Positions 10,061 through 19,898 are shown, counted from the stretch's first letter. The stretch: DNA of 64,000 nucleotides from Sporisorium sorghi (GCA_023212695.1 JALCCG010000056.1:32942-96941); one strand, 5' to 3'. Numbers and translations: made by a program. The notes: a model not told the origin generated them from the sequence alone.

Positions 10061-11212
10061 CTAGTGAACACGAGGCTTGCTGCGATATCCATCCTCGGTA
10101 GCAGGCTGACCCTTGAACATGGCAGCGAGCTGCGAGTACTCCTGGTCATCTTCGACATGCACAAAGTGCTCGAGCTGGTGCGGTGTGCCGGCCGCCGCCT
10201 CGTCCTTGCGCTTCTGCCTCTGCGCGTTCTCGATCTTGGCCTTGTCCCTCGACGCGGTCTCGTAATCGCCGGTCCTAATGCCCTGTGCCACGGTCTTCCA
10301 CACTTTGCGGCTCTCCATGTCGCCCTGCTTCTCCACAGGTTCCACCGAGACCTCTTCGCGTTCGGTGGAGGCGTCCCAGAACACCTCGTTGCTCTTGCCC
10401 GAGATCGACTTGCCCTTGTAGCTGCTCACGCCTGCCCATTCGCCTTCGACCGTGTAGAGCGTGTTGCCGCCCGCGCCTATGGTCGCTTTGAACGAGTGCG
10501 CCTTGCCCGAAAAGTAGCCTTTGCCCGTGTACGTGAGCGTGGTGAGCAGACCCGTGGTCGACTGGATGTACGAGTTGCCCGTCAGCTCGACATACGGCGA
10601 GCCGTACCACAGACCCTCGATGAGCAGGTTGGGCAGTGTGATGAGGTACAGCTCCTCCTTGTCGCTGCCCGCCAGCTTGACGCGCAAAATGGCGTGGCCG
10701 ACCTGCTTGACCTGGATCGTGCGCCCGGAGAACGACGTCTTTTGCGCACAGTGGCCCTCGAGCGTGATGCCGGCCGTCTTGTTCTCGATGTGGTACGCGG
10801 TGACGGGCGGGTGGTGCGACACCTGCTCTGCCGTAAGGACGGTCTCGCCACGACCGCCCTTGTCCGGCCACTTGCCCAGGAACAGCTCGCCGAGGATGGG
10901 GTTGAGCGGCTTCTTCTCGGATCCCATCGACGTGTTGCGCGCAGTAAACTGACCCTTGAGCGTGCCGATGAACCACTTGAGCACGAGGTTCATGCGCTCC
11001 ACCTCGTCCTTTCCTGACGCGATCTTGGCGAATTCATCTGGATGCTCGCCCCAGTACGCCGGGAACTCGACCAACGAGACGGGAGAAAGGATGAACGACG
11101 GCGCGGTGAGCGAAGACAGGTCACCAGAGAAGGTGGCGATCGACTTGAGGAACTGGCCCCATCCCTGTCGCTGCTCCTTGGGGACAGCACCTCCGACCTC
11201 TTCTTCACCCAT
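10061..11212 (-). CDS. Oxysterol-binding-protein-related lipid transfer protein (Osh4/Kes1 type)
   Basis: 383 residues in one exon. The protein has no PH domain, ankyrin repeats or FFAT region, so it is the short Osh4/Kes1 class. The family fingerprint EQVSHHPPVTAYH is at about residues 128-140, preceded by NPILGELFLGKW, and the N-terminal lid region WGQFLKSIATFSGDLSSLTAPSFILSP is intact. Osh4-type proteins exchange ergosterol and PI4P between the ER and trans-Golgi membranes and oppose Sec14-dependent secretion. The length is close to the usual size of about 430. The start codon is the first ATG (MGEEEVGG). The C-terminus (KDRAKIENAQRQKRK...) is typical of the fold's terminal helix. Confidence 0.95.
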   Translation of the reverse strand: MGEEEVGGAVPKEQRQGWGQFLKSIATFSGDLSSLTAPSFILSPVSLVEFPAYWGEHPDEFAKIASGKDEVERMNLVLKWFIGTLKGQFTARNTSMGSEKKPLNPILGELFLGKWPDKGGRGETVLTAEQVSHHPPVTAYHIENKTAGITLEGHCAQKTSFSGRTIQVKQVGHAILRVKLAGSDKEELYLITLPNLLIEGLWYGSPYVELTGNSYIQSTTGLLTTLTYTGKGYFSGKAHSFKATIGAGGNTLYTVEGEWAGVSSYKGKSISGKSNEVFWDASTEREEVSVEPVEKQGDMESRKVWKTVAQGIRTGDYETASRDKAKIENAQRQKRKDEAAAGTPHQLEHFVHVEDDQEYSQLAAMFKGQPATEDGYRSKPRVH

Positions 11213-11874
11213 GTTGATTGTTGTTGTTGCTGCTGCTGGGGACGACGCGGATCTGTGTCTATGTGCTGGACTCTAGCTTGGCCCGATGCTGTTCGGAATC
11301 GCAAAGGGCTTTCCTTTGTTATTGTTATTGTTGTTGTTGTTGTTGAGCGGGGATGACGATGATGATGGTGGTGGTGGTGGTGGTGGACGATAGTGAGCAG
11401 CGTATCTGTCGCAGTGTCGGTGTGCGCCTGTGTGGAGTGTTGCGAGCTCTTTCTCTCTCTCTCTCTCTCTCTGTCACGATGCTCACTTTTTTCCCGCTTG
11501 GCTATTTACAGCAGCAGGCGAAAGTGGGCTCGTGCTCCTTTTTCACCTCGCTCCTCATCAAAAGGTGTGATGGATGAGAGCATCGACCGTCATCCTCGAC
11601 CACGTTTTTGCCTGCGAGAAAAAAAAGGGGTCAGTCACACCGAGTGCGCTCTAACAAAAAAAAACCAAAAAATCGACCTTGCCAACCTCAACCGCTATCG
11701 ACTCGCTTTCGGCGATCCGGGTCATAACAAATGCATTGCGAGTGCAGAATCCAGACATGAGTGAAGCAGGACCGAACGATAAGAGTACAGAGAATTAAGG
11801 TTTACAGACGGACAATATCAAAGAGAGGTTTCCAAACAGCACGCAACGATAGAAGACAGTGGAACCAGCGTCGC
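11213..11874. other. Intergenic: OSBP upstream region / CHK1 3' flank
   Basis: About 660 bases rich in simple repeats: TTG/GTT runs (11213-11230, 11318-11345), a GTG run (11365-11383) and a (CT)n tract (about 11452-11472). The OSBP promoter and leader must lie in its left half. Overlapping ORFs follow the repeats and are not credible. Confidence 0.6.
11452..11472. repeat. (CT)n microsatellite
   Basis: About ten CT units, roughly 240 bases upstream of the OSBP start codon (GA on that gene's sense strand). Confidence 0.9.
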
Positions 11875-13878
11875 TCAGGTCGAGATGAGGGTCGCCCGAA
11901 TCTCCGGACGGCGACAGATCTCTCGGAACAGTCTTCGCCATTCCAGCGGATCGCCCTTGCTCTTCTGCATCACCACCAAACACTTGGCCGCAGCATCGTC
12001 AGACGCCGACGCCGCATCTGAGCCCGTATCCGGCGCGACGAGGTTCTCCACGCGTACATCGCCCCTGAGCGGGCATTTGCGCTTGTCCATCGTCGCGAAA
12101 CGCACACGCGCACCTCGCGAGCCGATCACCACCCTCTTGCCGGTTGCCGTCGTCGAGGGCGAGCGGGAAGCGTCATCACTCGAACCCGCTGCATCGGGCT
12201 CGCCGCCCTCGACCATAAAGTTGTACGCCTCCTCGAGCTCCTCCTGGTCACCGATGGCCGTGACCGCGTTGCGGATCGCCAGCCCGTCGAGCAAGCTCGT
12301 CACGAGGCCCACCATGGTCGCTGCTGAGGCTGACGAGAAAAAGCGCGTGAGGTGCGGCGAGAAGCGCAGATGCGAACTCCCCGCGCCCGCCATGTGCGTG
12401 AGCGCCTCGAACTGCGTAAAGTGGTTGAGTGCCTGTGTGAACTGCGACGCGCCGGGCATGGCCATCTCGGCGCCCATGCCGCTGCCAGATGAGGAGAACT
12501 CGACTCGGCGCGTCGAGATGTGCTGGCTCATGGCCAGGCGGCGCGACACGTCGTCGCTGCTTGTGGCGATCGCTGGCATCGCGGTTGACGATGGCAGTGC
12601 CAAGCCGACGCTGGGACCTGCGTCGTCTCGCCATCCGCGCGCTACGGATCGGCCCGCTGCCAAGCCGAACGAGCTGTTCGGGATCGCCTCGGGCTGAGTG
12701 AGAGATACGTTCTCGGGCACCTGTGCTCGCTGTCCGTCCGTGTGGAGCTCGAGTCGACGTGCTGCTGCGGCTGCGGCGTTGTTGATCTCCAAGTTGATAT
12801 CGCCCGAGACCGCAAGACCCTGCAGCAGCTTCTCGGCGAGGTTGACGGGATCGTTGCACTTGCCTTTCTGCGTCATGAGGTCGTTGGCGCGCTTGAACCA
12901 GCGATGGCGCCGGATGCCCTCGAACGTGATGCGCTTCTCTGGGTTGGGGTGCATCATTTTCTTCAGCAACGACAGCGCGTCGCTCGGAATCTTGGTCCAT
13001 GGGTCGTACGCAAAGAGCTCTCCGGTGCGATAGGCGTTGTACTCGGGCGATCTCGACGTGGGCTCGTCCCACGGTGTGCTTCCGACCAGCATGGCGAACA
13101 GCACCACACCCGAGCTCCACACATCGACAGGCTCGCCACGGTACGGCTTGCCGTTCATCTCGGGCGCAATGTACGGCAAAGACCCGCAGGCGCCCGTCAG
13201 CTCGCGCTCCTTGCCCTTGTACTTGTACACGGAGCACAGACCGAAATCGGCGATCTTGAGGTTGCCCTCTGCATCGAGCATCATATTTTCCGGCTTGATG
13301 TCGCGGTGCGTGACGCCCTGCGAATGGATGTACTCCAGCCCAGCCAGCAGCTGCTGGAAGTAGAAATGCGCCAGGTCCTCCTCGACGCCGTAGTCGGGTG
13401 CGATCTTATCGAACAGATCACCACCGGCTCCGAGCTCGAGCACCATGTAGAGTCCCGGGACGTAGTTGTCTTCGTGCGAGGGCGAGCTGAGCATCTTCTG
13501 ACGCTCCTTGTCGCGCGCCTTGATGGATTCCTGCGTGGTGGCGACGGCCTCGCCCATCAAAATGCCCTTTTCCTTTCCCGCATTGCCGTTCTTGTCTACG
13601 CCGCGTTCGACGGCACCGAGGAACTCGAGCACGTTGGGGTGTTTGAGGATCGAGTGCACCTGAACCTCCTTTTGCAGCGCTCGCCGATCGATGGGGTACT
13701 TGTTCGAACGGTTGGGTGCGTACGAGATGACCTTGATGGCCGCGACGGGATTGGATTTGGACGAAGGGTTGACGGCACGAAAGACCTTGCTGAAGCCGCC
13801 TCCGCCGATCAGCTGGACGATGCGGTAGTCGAGAACGGGCGGATACGACTGCCCTGTCGAGGAGGTGGGGATCGGCAT
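11875..13878 (-). CDS. CHK1: DNA damage checkpoint kinase Chk1
   Basis: 667 residues in one exon. The kinase domain (about 17-330) has the glycine loop IGGGGFSKV (24-32), ATP-binding Lys49 (AAIKVI), catalytic HRDIKPEN with Asp193, DFG at 211-213 and GSLPYIAPEM in the activation segment. A C-terminal region (about 590-665) with RVRFATMDKRKCPLRGDV and LEWRRLFREI matches the Chk1 KA1-like regulatory domain, which separates Chk1 from other CAMK-like kinases. Chk1 arrests the cycle after DNA damage or replication stress by acting on Cdc25/Wee1; ATR-family kinases activate it. SQ/TQ sites include ATTQES near residue 115. Unusually, about 45 residues are inserted in the N-lobe (about 92-139), after FLGAVERG and before the hinge-proximal strand LYMVLELG. 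An ACGCGT box lies about 250 bases upstream. Confidence 0.95.
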   Translation of the reverse strand: MPIPTSSTGQSYPPVLDYRIVQLIGGGGFSKVFRAVNPSSKSNPVAAIKVISYAPNRSNKYPIDRRALQKEVQVHSILKHPNVLEFLGAVERGVDKNGNAGKEKGILMGEAVATTQESIKARDKERQKMLSSPSHEDNYVPGLYMVLELGAGGDLFDKIAPDYGVEEDLAHFYFQQLLAGLEYIHSQGVTHRDIKPENMMLDAEGNLKIADFGLCSVYKYKGKERELTGACGSLPYIAPEMNGKPYRGEPVDVWSSGVVLFAMLVGSTPWDEPTSRSPEYNAYRTGELFAYDPWTKIPSDALSLLKKMMHPNPEKRITFEGIRRHRWFKRANDLMTQKGKCNDPVNLAEKLLQGLAVSGDINLEINNAAAAAARRLELHTDGQRAQVPENVSLTQPEAIPNSSFGLAAGRSVARGWRDDAGPSVGLALPSSTAMPAIATSSDDVSRRLAMSQHISTRRVEFSSSGSGMGAEMAMPGASQFTQALNHFTQFEALTHMAGAGSSHLRFSPHLTRFFSSASAATMVGLVTSLLDGLAIRNAVTAIGDQEELEEAYNFMVEGGEPDAAGSSDDASRSPSTTATGKRVVIGSRGARVRFATMDKRKCPLRGDVRVENLVAPDTGSDAASASDDAAAKCLVVMQKSKGDPLEWRRLFREICRRPEIRATLIST

Positions 13879-13972
13879 GTTTGCAGCCTAGGAGCGAGTT
13901 TTCAGGTGATCCGATGCTGCAGTCGCTGCTTCTAGAGAAGGGAGATGGCGAGGGCTAGGATGGATGGAGGAA

Positions 13973-14011
<39 letters not shown>

Positions 14012-14482
14012 TCTGGGTGGAGGACAGATCAAACTCTCTTGGCTCTCTGTGTCAAAAATTTCGTTTGGTTGGTCGAGTGTTGTTCTCCAAGTCGGCCAGT
14101 GGCGAGTGGCGAGCACTGGCGCGATTGACGCGTCGAGTAGAGTGCACAAAATCGACTCAGCCACGAGCCCACTTTGCGATTTTTTTTGATTTTTTTTTTT
14201 TTTTTTTTTTGGTCTGTTCAAAAAGCAGGTCTCACATCCAAGCAAAAAATGCACACACGCCGCACGGACGCATCGACTCAGCTTTCTCATCATCACTCCA
14301 CTCCATCTTCCAGCATCGATCATCACCACCACGCACCTCCATCTTGAACCTTCTGAGCCTCTCGAAGCTCGTCTGTAATCTGCCAAGCATCGAAGAAGGC
14401 CTCCTCACTCGAAGAGTTCAACGAAAGCTCGCTGTCACACGACCCTGTTTGTTCTGAAGGACGCACGAATCGACCCACGACC
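13879..14482. promoter_or_regulatory. Divergent promoter region CHK1 / CSN7
   Basis: 604 bases between two divergent start codons. It contains a (GA)n tract (about 13979-14009, CT on the CHK1 sense strand), an ACGCGT site at 14127-14132 with a nearby GGCGCG, and long T runs (about 14180-14210). Promoter function follows from gene orientation; the individual elements are inferred. Confidence 0.7.
13979..14009. repeat. (GA)n microsatellite
   Basis: About 15 GA units, roughly 100 bases upstream of the CHK1 ATG. It reads as a CT tract on the CHK1 sense strand. Confidence 0.95.
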
Positions 14483-15418
14483 ATGGCCGCCGTAGCCTCG
14501 TCATCATCATCAACGCTCGCGCCCTCATCATCAACATCGCGCTTGGAGCCACTGCTCCTCCTCGCACGATCCACAAAGCCACGCGGTGCAGCAGCGGCCA
14601 ACCTGATCCACCAAGCCATCGCTGCACCCGGCGTGTTCTTCTTCGGCGAGCTGTTTGACGTCCCTGGCGTTGCGGAGCTCGCCTCACCTTCCGACTCTGC
14701 ATCGTCACAGCTGCAGGCGGCGTACCAGCTGCTGTGCCTCTTCACGTACGGCATGTATAGCGACTATGTGCACCTCGTTCAGTCAGGCGGCATCGCGGAA
14801 CTGTCGAGAGTCGAGCTCCAAAAACTGAGGCAGCTCACTCTACTGTCCCTGGCGTACCAGCACAAGTCCCTACCTTACGCTACGCTGCACGCCTCGCTCG
14901 GCATCGACTCCACCACCAGAGAGCTGGAGGACCTCATCATCGAGACCGTCTACGCGGGTCTAGTCTCGGGGAAGCTCAACGAGCTGCAGGCGCGCTTCGA
15001 AGTGCACCACGTCCAGGGCCGCGATGTGCCGCATCCGGAGAGGCTCGTGCAGCCCGCGCTGCAAGCTCTGCCTTCAGTTGCGAGCGGGGAGGGAGGCGCG
15101 CGGCTGGAGGGAGTGTATGCGTCGCTGCACGGATGGCAGGCGACGACGGTGTCGCTGCTGGCGAGTCTGCAGGCGCGCATGGACAGCGCAAGGGCGAGTG
15201 CGGCAGACTCGGAGCAGCTGCGTCAGCAGCATCACCAGGCGCTGCTGAACAATTTGGTCGAGGCACAGCAGCAGATTGAGGCGCAACAAGAGCAGCAGCA
15301 GCGCAAAGGCAAGGCAGCGGCGAACGCGATGGAGATTGACGAGGATAATTCGCGCGCTGCGGCGAGGAAGGAGGCGGCTGTGGGTGGTGCGAGGGGCAAC
15401 AAGCGGTCTCGCGCGTGA
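14483..15418 (+). CDS. CSN7: COP9 signalosome subunit 7 (CSN7), PCI domain
   Basis: 311 residues from the ATG in CCATGGCC. Helical repeats and a PCI/winged-helix region span about residues 20-200. CSN7-specific segments include FFFGELFDVPGVAEL, LFTYGMYSDYV, LRQLTLLSLAYQHKSLPYATLHASLGI, and RELEDLIIETVYAGLVSGKLNELQARFEVHHVQGRDV. The C-terminal coiled coil is Gln-rich and ends in a basic NKRSRA. As part of the COP9 signalosome it supports cullin deneddylation; CSN7 itself is a scaffold without a catalytic JAMM motif. The only close alternative is eIF3m, but the GRDV region and length favour CSN7. The stop codon is about 200 bases from the convergent CTL gene. Confidence 0.9.
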   Translation: MAAVASSSSSTLAPSSSTSRLEPLLLLARSTKPRGAAAANLIHQAIAAPGVFFFGELFDVPGVAELASPSDSASSQLQAAYQLLCLFTYGMYSDYVHLVQSGGIAELSRVELQKLRQLTLLSLAYQHKSLPYATLHASLGIDSTTRELEDLIIETVYAGLVSGKLNELQARFEVHHVQGRDVPHPERLVQPALQALPSVASGEGGARLEGVYASLHGWQATTVSLLASLQARMDSARASAADSEQLRQQHHQALLNNLVEAQQQIEAQQEQQQRKGKAAANAMEIDEDNSRAAARKEAAVGGARGNKRSRA

Positions 15419-15614
15419 TTAGAACGGCTGATCAGCGGGTCACACAGTCACTTCGAATGCCAGCTGGTCCGCACTTCATCATCAGACACAACACACGACA
15501 GGCATGTCCGACAAAAGTGGTGCGCAACATGAAATTTCGTCGTCGTCCAAGAGCGAACAATCTGAGCCCGTAACATCAAGATTCAGTGAGAGCGTACAGC
15601 GTTCGGAGCAGTCA

Positions 15615-18600
15615 TCAAAACGGAAGAATGGAATCAGACACGTCCGACGGCTTGGCCGTGAACGCCTCGGCGGCCTTGGGGCAGTGCTCGTCGTTCGACG
15701 CATGGTCGATGGCGTAGCACAGGTAGAGCGTGTCCGAGGCATTGCTCAACACATCGGCACACAGCCGCAGCGTCCAGTAGGGGAGCAGGCCGCACAGCAA
15801 GCCTACGAGGGGAGCATCGGCAGGGACGTGCAGCTGATGCGCCGAGAACAGGAAGCCCACCAGCCCAGCGAGGAACGACAGCGCAATCGCAGTCAGATCC
15901 AGGACCAAGTTGATCACGAGCCCTTCCATGACGCCCTGCACGCCTCCGCGGCTCACCAGCTGCGCACTCTTCTTGGCGGCCGTCCAGAAGCCATCGCCCG
16001 TAACACCGACGTAGACCAGCGCCAAGTCGCTGTAGCTCTGCAGCACCGCTCCGAGCCCCGCCAGCAGCACAACGACGTGCGTCAGAGGCTGCAGCAGCTT
16101 GGGCACCCTGCGCTGCGTCGTAGCGTCCGAGATGCGTCGTGCCGTCTCTGCGACCGCTGTCAGTGTCTTGACAATGGCCAGGATCAGAGCCGACATGCAG
16201 ATCGAGCCGAGCGCTGGCCCGGTCGCTCTGGCGAACGAGACGCGCACCACCTCGGTCGGATCTGGTGCTGCATGTCGACGCTGCGCCGAGCTGTGGGCGC
16301 CCTGCTGCGGATACGAGCCGGGAGCTCCCGGTGCTTCGTCGTAGATCGATTCACCGTCAAAGATGATGTCGTTGGCGTGCTGCTCATCTGCGCGTCGTCT
16401 GTCGAACGACTGTGCTCGCGCATCGCCAGCAGCGCTTGGTCCTGCGTGCCTTTCAGCCGACGCTCCCGCACCGGCTTGAGCATCTCCTCCCGCAGCATCG
16501 CCCTCGCCAATGCGGTGAAAGTACCAGTGACTGACCACTCCAGCCACCGTCACGCGCTGCACGCCACGCAGGACGGCCCAGGTCCACAGCCAAGCGCACA
16601 GCGTAGCCCAAGCGAGCCACGCGGCCTTGGCGTCGGTTTGCCATTCCATCGAGTCGCCCACCTGTCGGCCAAAGTGACCGACAAGGAAGAGCCGCGTGAA
16701 GAGGAACAGGAAAGGGATGGTGACAAGTGCAAACACACCGAGCGATGCCAACGCCAGCACGAGCAGCGCGGGATGCTTGAGCACCACGTTGCATGACAGC
16801 TCGAGAACAGCGATGGATCGCGAGAGTGCTTTGCGACGGTGCCACACCATGCGGGCAAAGATGATCGCGAGCGCCAAAGGCACAATTGAGATGATTCGCA
16901 GACCGGTGGTGCTCCAGCCGCCGCCGGACCACGCCTCATCGTCATAGATGAAGCTTCCCGCGAAGGCCCACGCCCATCCGAGGCCAAGCACGATGGGGAC
17001 GCCCATCAAACCGGTTCGCAACACCTTGGCTCCGCCAAAGCGGCCCAGGTTCCGGAGCAGCAGCAGATTGCCGACGCCTGCAGCGAAAGAAAGCAGGGTG
17101 AGCAAGATCAAGATGGGCAAGGAACGTGTGATGGTGTAATAGGAAGATGGTCGCGTCTTGGGCGTCTTGGGCTGCGTTGGAGTGCGTACGCCCCAGCTCA
17201 GGTAGGCTCCAATGAGGATGGTTGCGCAAACGGCTGCGGCGAAGCTGGCGATGGCCGTCTTGTCTCGATACTTGCCAAACGCGAGGCGATTGGCCCACGG
17301 GCCCCAGCCTGCTCTGGCAGGAGGGGCAGGATACAGGTGAATCTCGTCGATTGTATCCTCTTCGCGCTTGTAATCGTTCAGCCTGCCACCGCCACGACCG
17401 GAATGGCGTTGCTTGGAGTGTCGACTGTTGCGGTGAGATGTTGCATCGAGCTCAGAGCCGTCCGAGTCGACATCGGAGCTGTGCTGGACCGCAATCCTGA
17501 GAGGCCGCGCGCTGCCAGAGCCAGACGGCAGCAGAGGCTCGCGCAGGGTAGACGTCATCTGTCGGGCACGATTGCGAGAGCGGCGACGACTGCGGTGCAT
17601 GCGACGACCCTCGCCCTCGGTGTCGTAGTCCGACTCTGTGACCGAGGAGGCCGAGACAGAGCCAGATCTGGAACGCGACATGTCGGAGCGGTCGTCGCCG
17701 TCATCTTCTTCGCGTTCATCGTAGATGCTGAACAGTCCTTCGCCTCGACTGCGGTCGCGACGGGACGCCTTGCCACGCGCCTTGTTGACTCGAGAGGTTT
17801 GAGAGTAGATGGAGGAATCCTGCAGCTGGCTATTGCGCCTGCGATCGTGTTGTGCGTAGATGCTAGAGGACGAGGGATCATAGCGAGGCGGATTGCGCGC
17901 AGAAGGCAGGTCTGTCTCGATGGTGGATCCGTGAGCGAGCCAGCCTCGTGCTCTGGCGGCTTCTCGACGCTGGTCTTGAGCGGCAGTGTTCGCCTTGGAG
18001 CCTTCGGTAGGCGTGTAGGGCTGTCTGTCGGCAACAGACGCGGGGACGGATCGGTCGTCCGAGGAGCGACGGTCTTTGGTGCTGGCAAGGCTGTGCTGGC
18101 TCGCTCCGTCATCGAGATCTCCATCGGCAAGGAAAGGATCTTGTGCGTCATTGGTGGCGCTCTGGCGCGGCGCACTCGCTGCTCTTGCAGATGTGCTGGG
18201 ATACGCCGCCGCGACCCTTTGTTGCGCTGGAAGAGGGTTTGCTGAGCCATCCAAGCTGTCTGCAAGATCTTCGGAGCGCGAGCTCTCTGCAAGTCGTGAA
18301 GCTAGCCCTGGCATGCGTCGATCATCGCGCCAAAGGTCGACATCGTCTTCGTCGTCGATCTCGCGGATGAGTGAATCGCGGATTCCATGCCCCGCGCCGC
18401 CTGCTGGTCTGCCGCGACCCGGTGCGAGGAAGGAGGCAGGCCCGAAGCGACTAGCGCCGGTGAGGCTGTGTAGGATACCGCTCTGTGCGCCTGATCTGGG
18501 ATAGGCTGGCGGTGTTGGGAGGCCGTCGGAGCTGGAGAGGCTGTACTCGGGACCGTAAGGGGTGTGACGGTTGTTAGGGTGCGAAAATGGGGCGCCTGAG

Positions 18601-18731
18601 ACGGAAGCGTGACTGTAGAAGAGCGGATCGCTGGGATCGTTGGCGTCCTGATCGGAATCGACGCCTGGACGGACCGAAGTGGCGAGACCCGAGGAGAGGA
18701 AGCGGGATGCGTACTGCGAGAGCGAAGTCAT
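15615..18731 (-). CDS. PNS1: Choline-transporter-like protein (PNS1/CTL family)
   Basis: I take the start at the ATG at 18731 (MTSLSQYASRFLSSG), giving 1038 residues; the frame runs further upstream only with a GTG. The first half (to about 490) is hydrophilic and Ser/Arg/Asp-rich with clusters such as SRRRSRNRARQ, likely cytosolic and disordered. The second half carries about ten membrane segments and the CTL hallmarks: EVVRVSFARATGPALGSIC, YVGVTGDGFWTAAKKSAQLV, a long helix pair EGLVINLVLDLTAIALSF, and a tail with DTLYLCYAIDHASNDE. The family transports choline in animals; in fungi the substrate is unsettled. The N-terminal extension is much longer than in yeast Pns1 (about 540 residues in total), so plasma-membrane regulation by phosphorylation is plausible but unproven. 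Confidence 0.9.
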   Translation of the reverse strand: MTSLSQYASRFLSSGLATSVRPGVDSDQDANDPSDPLFYSHASVSGAPFSHPNNRHTPYGPEYSLSSSDGLPTPPAYPRSGAQSGILHSLTGASRFGPASFLAPGRGRPAGGAGHGIRDSLIREIDDEDDVDLWRDDRRMPGLASRLAESSRSEDLADSLDGSANPLPAQQRVAAAYPSTSARAASAPRQSATNDAQDPFLADGDLDDGASQHSLASTKDRRSSDDRSVPASVADRQPYTPTEGSKANTAAQDQRREAARARGWLAHGSTIETDLPSARNPPRYDPSSSSIYAQHDRRRNSQLQDSSIYSQTSRVNKARGKASRRDRSRGEGLFSIYDEREEDDGDDRSDMSRSRSGSVSASSVTESDYDTEGEGRRMHRSRRRSRNRARQMTSTLREPLLPSGSGSARPLRIAVQHSSDVDSDGSELDATSHRNSRHSKQRHSGRGGGRLNDYKREEDTIDEIHLYPAPPARAGWGPWANRLAFGKYRDKTAIASFAAAVCATILIGAYLSWGVRTPTQPKTPKTRPSSYYTITRSLPILILLTLLSFAAGVGNLLLLRNLGRFGGAKVLRTGLMGVPIVLGLGWAWAFAGSFIYDDEAWSGGGWSTTGLRIISIVPLALAIIFARMVWHRRKALSRSIAVLELSCNVVLKHPALLVLALASLGVFALVTIPFLFLFTRLFLVGHFGRQVGDSMEWQTDAKAAWLAWATLCAWLWTWAVLRGVQRVTVAGVVSHWYFHRIGEGDAAGGDAQAGAGASAERHAGPSAAGDARAQSFDRRRADEQHANDIIFDGESIYDEAPGAPGSYPQQGAHSSAQRRHAAPDPTEVVRVSFARATGPALGSICMSALILAIVKTLTAVAETARRISDATTQRRVPKLLQPLTHVVVLLAGLGAVLQSYSDLALVYVGVTGDGFWTAAKKSAQLVSRGGVQGVMEGLVINLVLDLTAIALSFLAGLVGFLFSAHQLHVPADAPLVGLLCGLLPYWTLRLCADVLSNASDTLYLCYAIDHASNDEHCPKAAEAFTAKPSDVSDSILPF

Positions 18732-19137
18732 GGTGATTGGGGTCGCTGCAACGCTCGGATGGGGCGCGTTTCGTTCAACGGTGCGCACGAGGATGCGCTG
18801 TTGATGATGGGGCTGCTACACGCCTGTCAGGATGCTAAAGACCAAGAGCGCGCGAGCAGCCTTTGTGGAGATGCAAGATGATGGTTTTGTCGATTGTGCT
18901 TGCGCTGGAGGTGCAGATAGGACGAGGGTAGGAAATGCGTTCCGGTGCAAGAGAGAGAGAGAGAGATAGCAGATCGAGAGTCCTGAATGAGAGGCTGTGC
19001 CATGCGAGGTACGTGGAGTGAGATGTTTGAAAGGTCGAAATGGATGATGAAAGGCGAGTGTGATCGTGAGTCGTCGTGGTACGATGTTGAGATTGTGAGA
19101 GGGGAGGAGCAGTGCTCAAGATGGCGCCAACGGATAA

Positions 19138-19200
19138 TGAGTGACTGAGTGACTGAGTGACTGACAGGTTGGCTCGCTCACTTGGCTGGCTGGCTGGCTG
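19138..19200. repeat. Short tandem repeats (ACTGAGTG)n and (GGCT)n
   Basis: Three copies of an 8-base unit (about 19138-19163), followed by four GGCT units (19184-19200). Confidence 0.9.
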
Positions 19201-19296
19201 ACTCGCTGCGGTCGTGTGGAGATTGCAAGCTGAGCCGCGATAGGCAAGGCAAGGCAGACATACAATAATATGCAGCCGCTCAGGGTCCAAGTCGTG

Positions 19297-19341
19297 ATTT
19301 TATTTTATTTTTCAATTTTCACACAAAAAATAAAATAAAAT
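19297..19341. repeat. Perfect 16-bp AT-rich inverted repeat
   Basis: The left arm 19297-19312 (ATTTTATTTTATTTTT) and right arm 19326-19341 are exact reverse complements, separated by 13 bases. It lies in the middle of a divergent intergenic region. It could form a hairpin or cruciform, or act as an AT-rich unwinding or transcription-termination element. Function is unknown. Confidence 0.9.
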
Positions 19342-19898
19342 ATGCACGCCGACACACTGCTCAGCAGCCAGTTGACTCTCGTTCGCGCCCCTTTGAAAAT
19401 TGAAAAGATATCGTCGGCATTTGTCTCCTGTCGCCCGCACTCTTGTCACAACGCAGCACAGCCAAAGCTTTTTTCTCGCAATCGCAGAGCTGACTTGCGC
19501 GTTGCCGCAAAAAAATGAGATCGCTCAAAGCACCCAGACGCTCTAACAGCGTTTCAAAAAAGACGATCGGGGGATCTAGTGATGGAAAATGGTCCTTCCG
19601 TATCGGGCAATATTTCGCATGCAGACGCTGCTTGCTGAGCCAAGGGAAAGAAGGGAAAGAAGGCGGGGGCGAAGTTGGAAGAACAAGAAGAAAGTCTTCT
19701 TCGCAACAGGTGAGCTTGAGCTAGCTCTGACTGACCAATAGCCGGCCATCACACGACTGACCGAGAGTGAGTGACTTGGCTTGTGGCCACACCGCTTTAG
19801 CGACATTCCATCAGCCTCCACTCACTCTCTACAACGTCTTCCCTTTGCATCTCTCTCCCTTGCACGTCACATCCATCATCACCACCACCATCATCATA

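Larger units (their letters stand above)
18732..19898. promoter_or_regulatory. Divergent intergenic region PNS1 / MGE1
   Basis: About 1.17 kb between divergent start codons. From left to right it holds a (GA)n tract (18951-18966), an 8-mer tandem repeat ACTGAGTG (about 19138-19163), GGCT repeats (19184-19200), a perfect AT-rich inverted repeat (19297-19341) and, just before MGE1, a CAC/CAT-rich leader (19873-19898). No ORF here is credible. Confidence 0.65.

Noticed and set aside
15504..16796. 430-codon plus-strand ORF after CSN7
   Set aside because: It is antisense to the membrane region of PNS1, rich in Arg/Gln/His, typical of a shadow frame.
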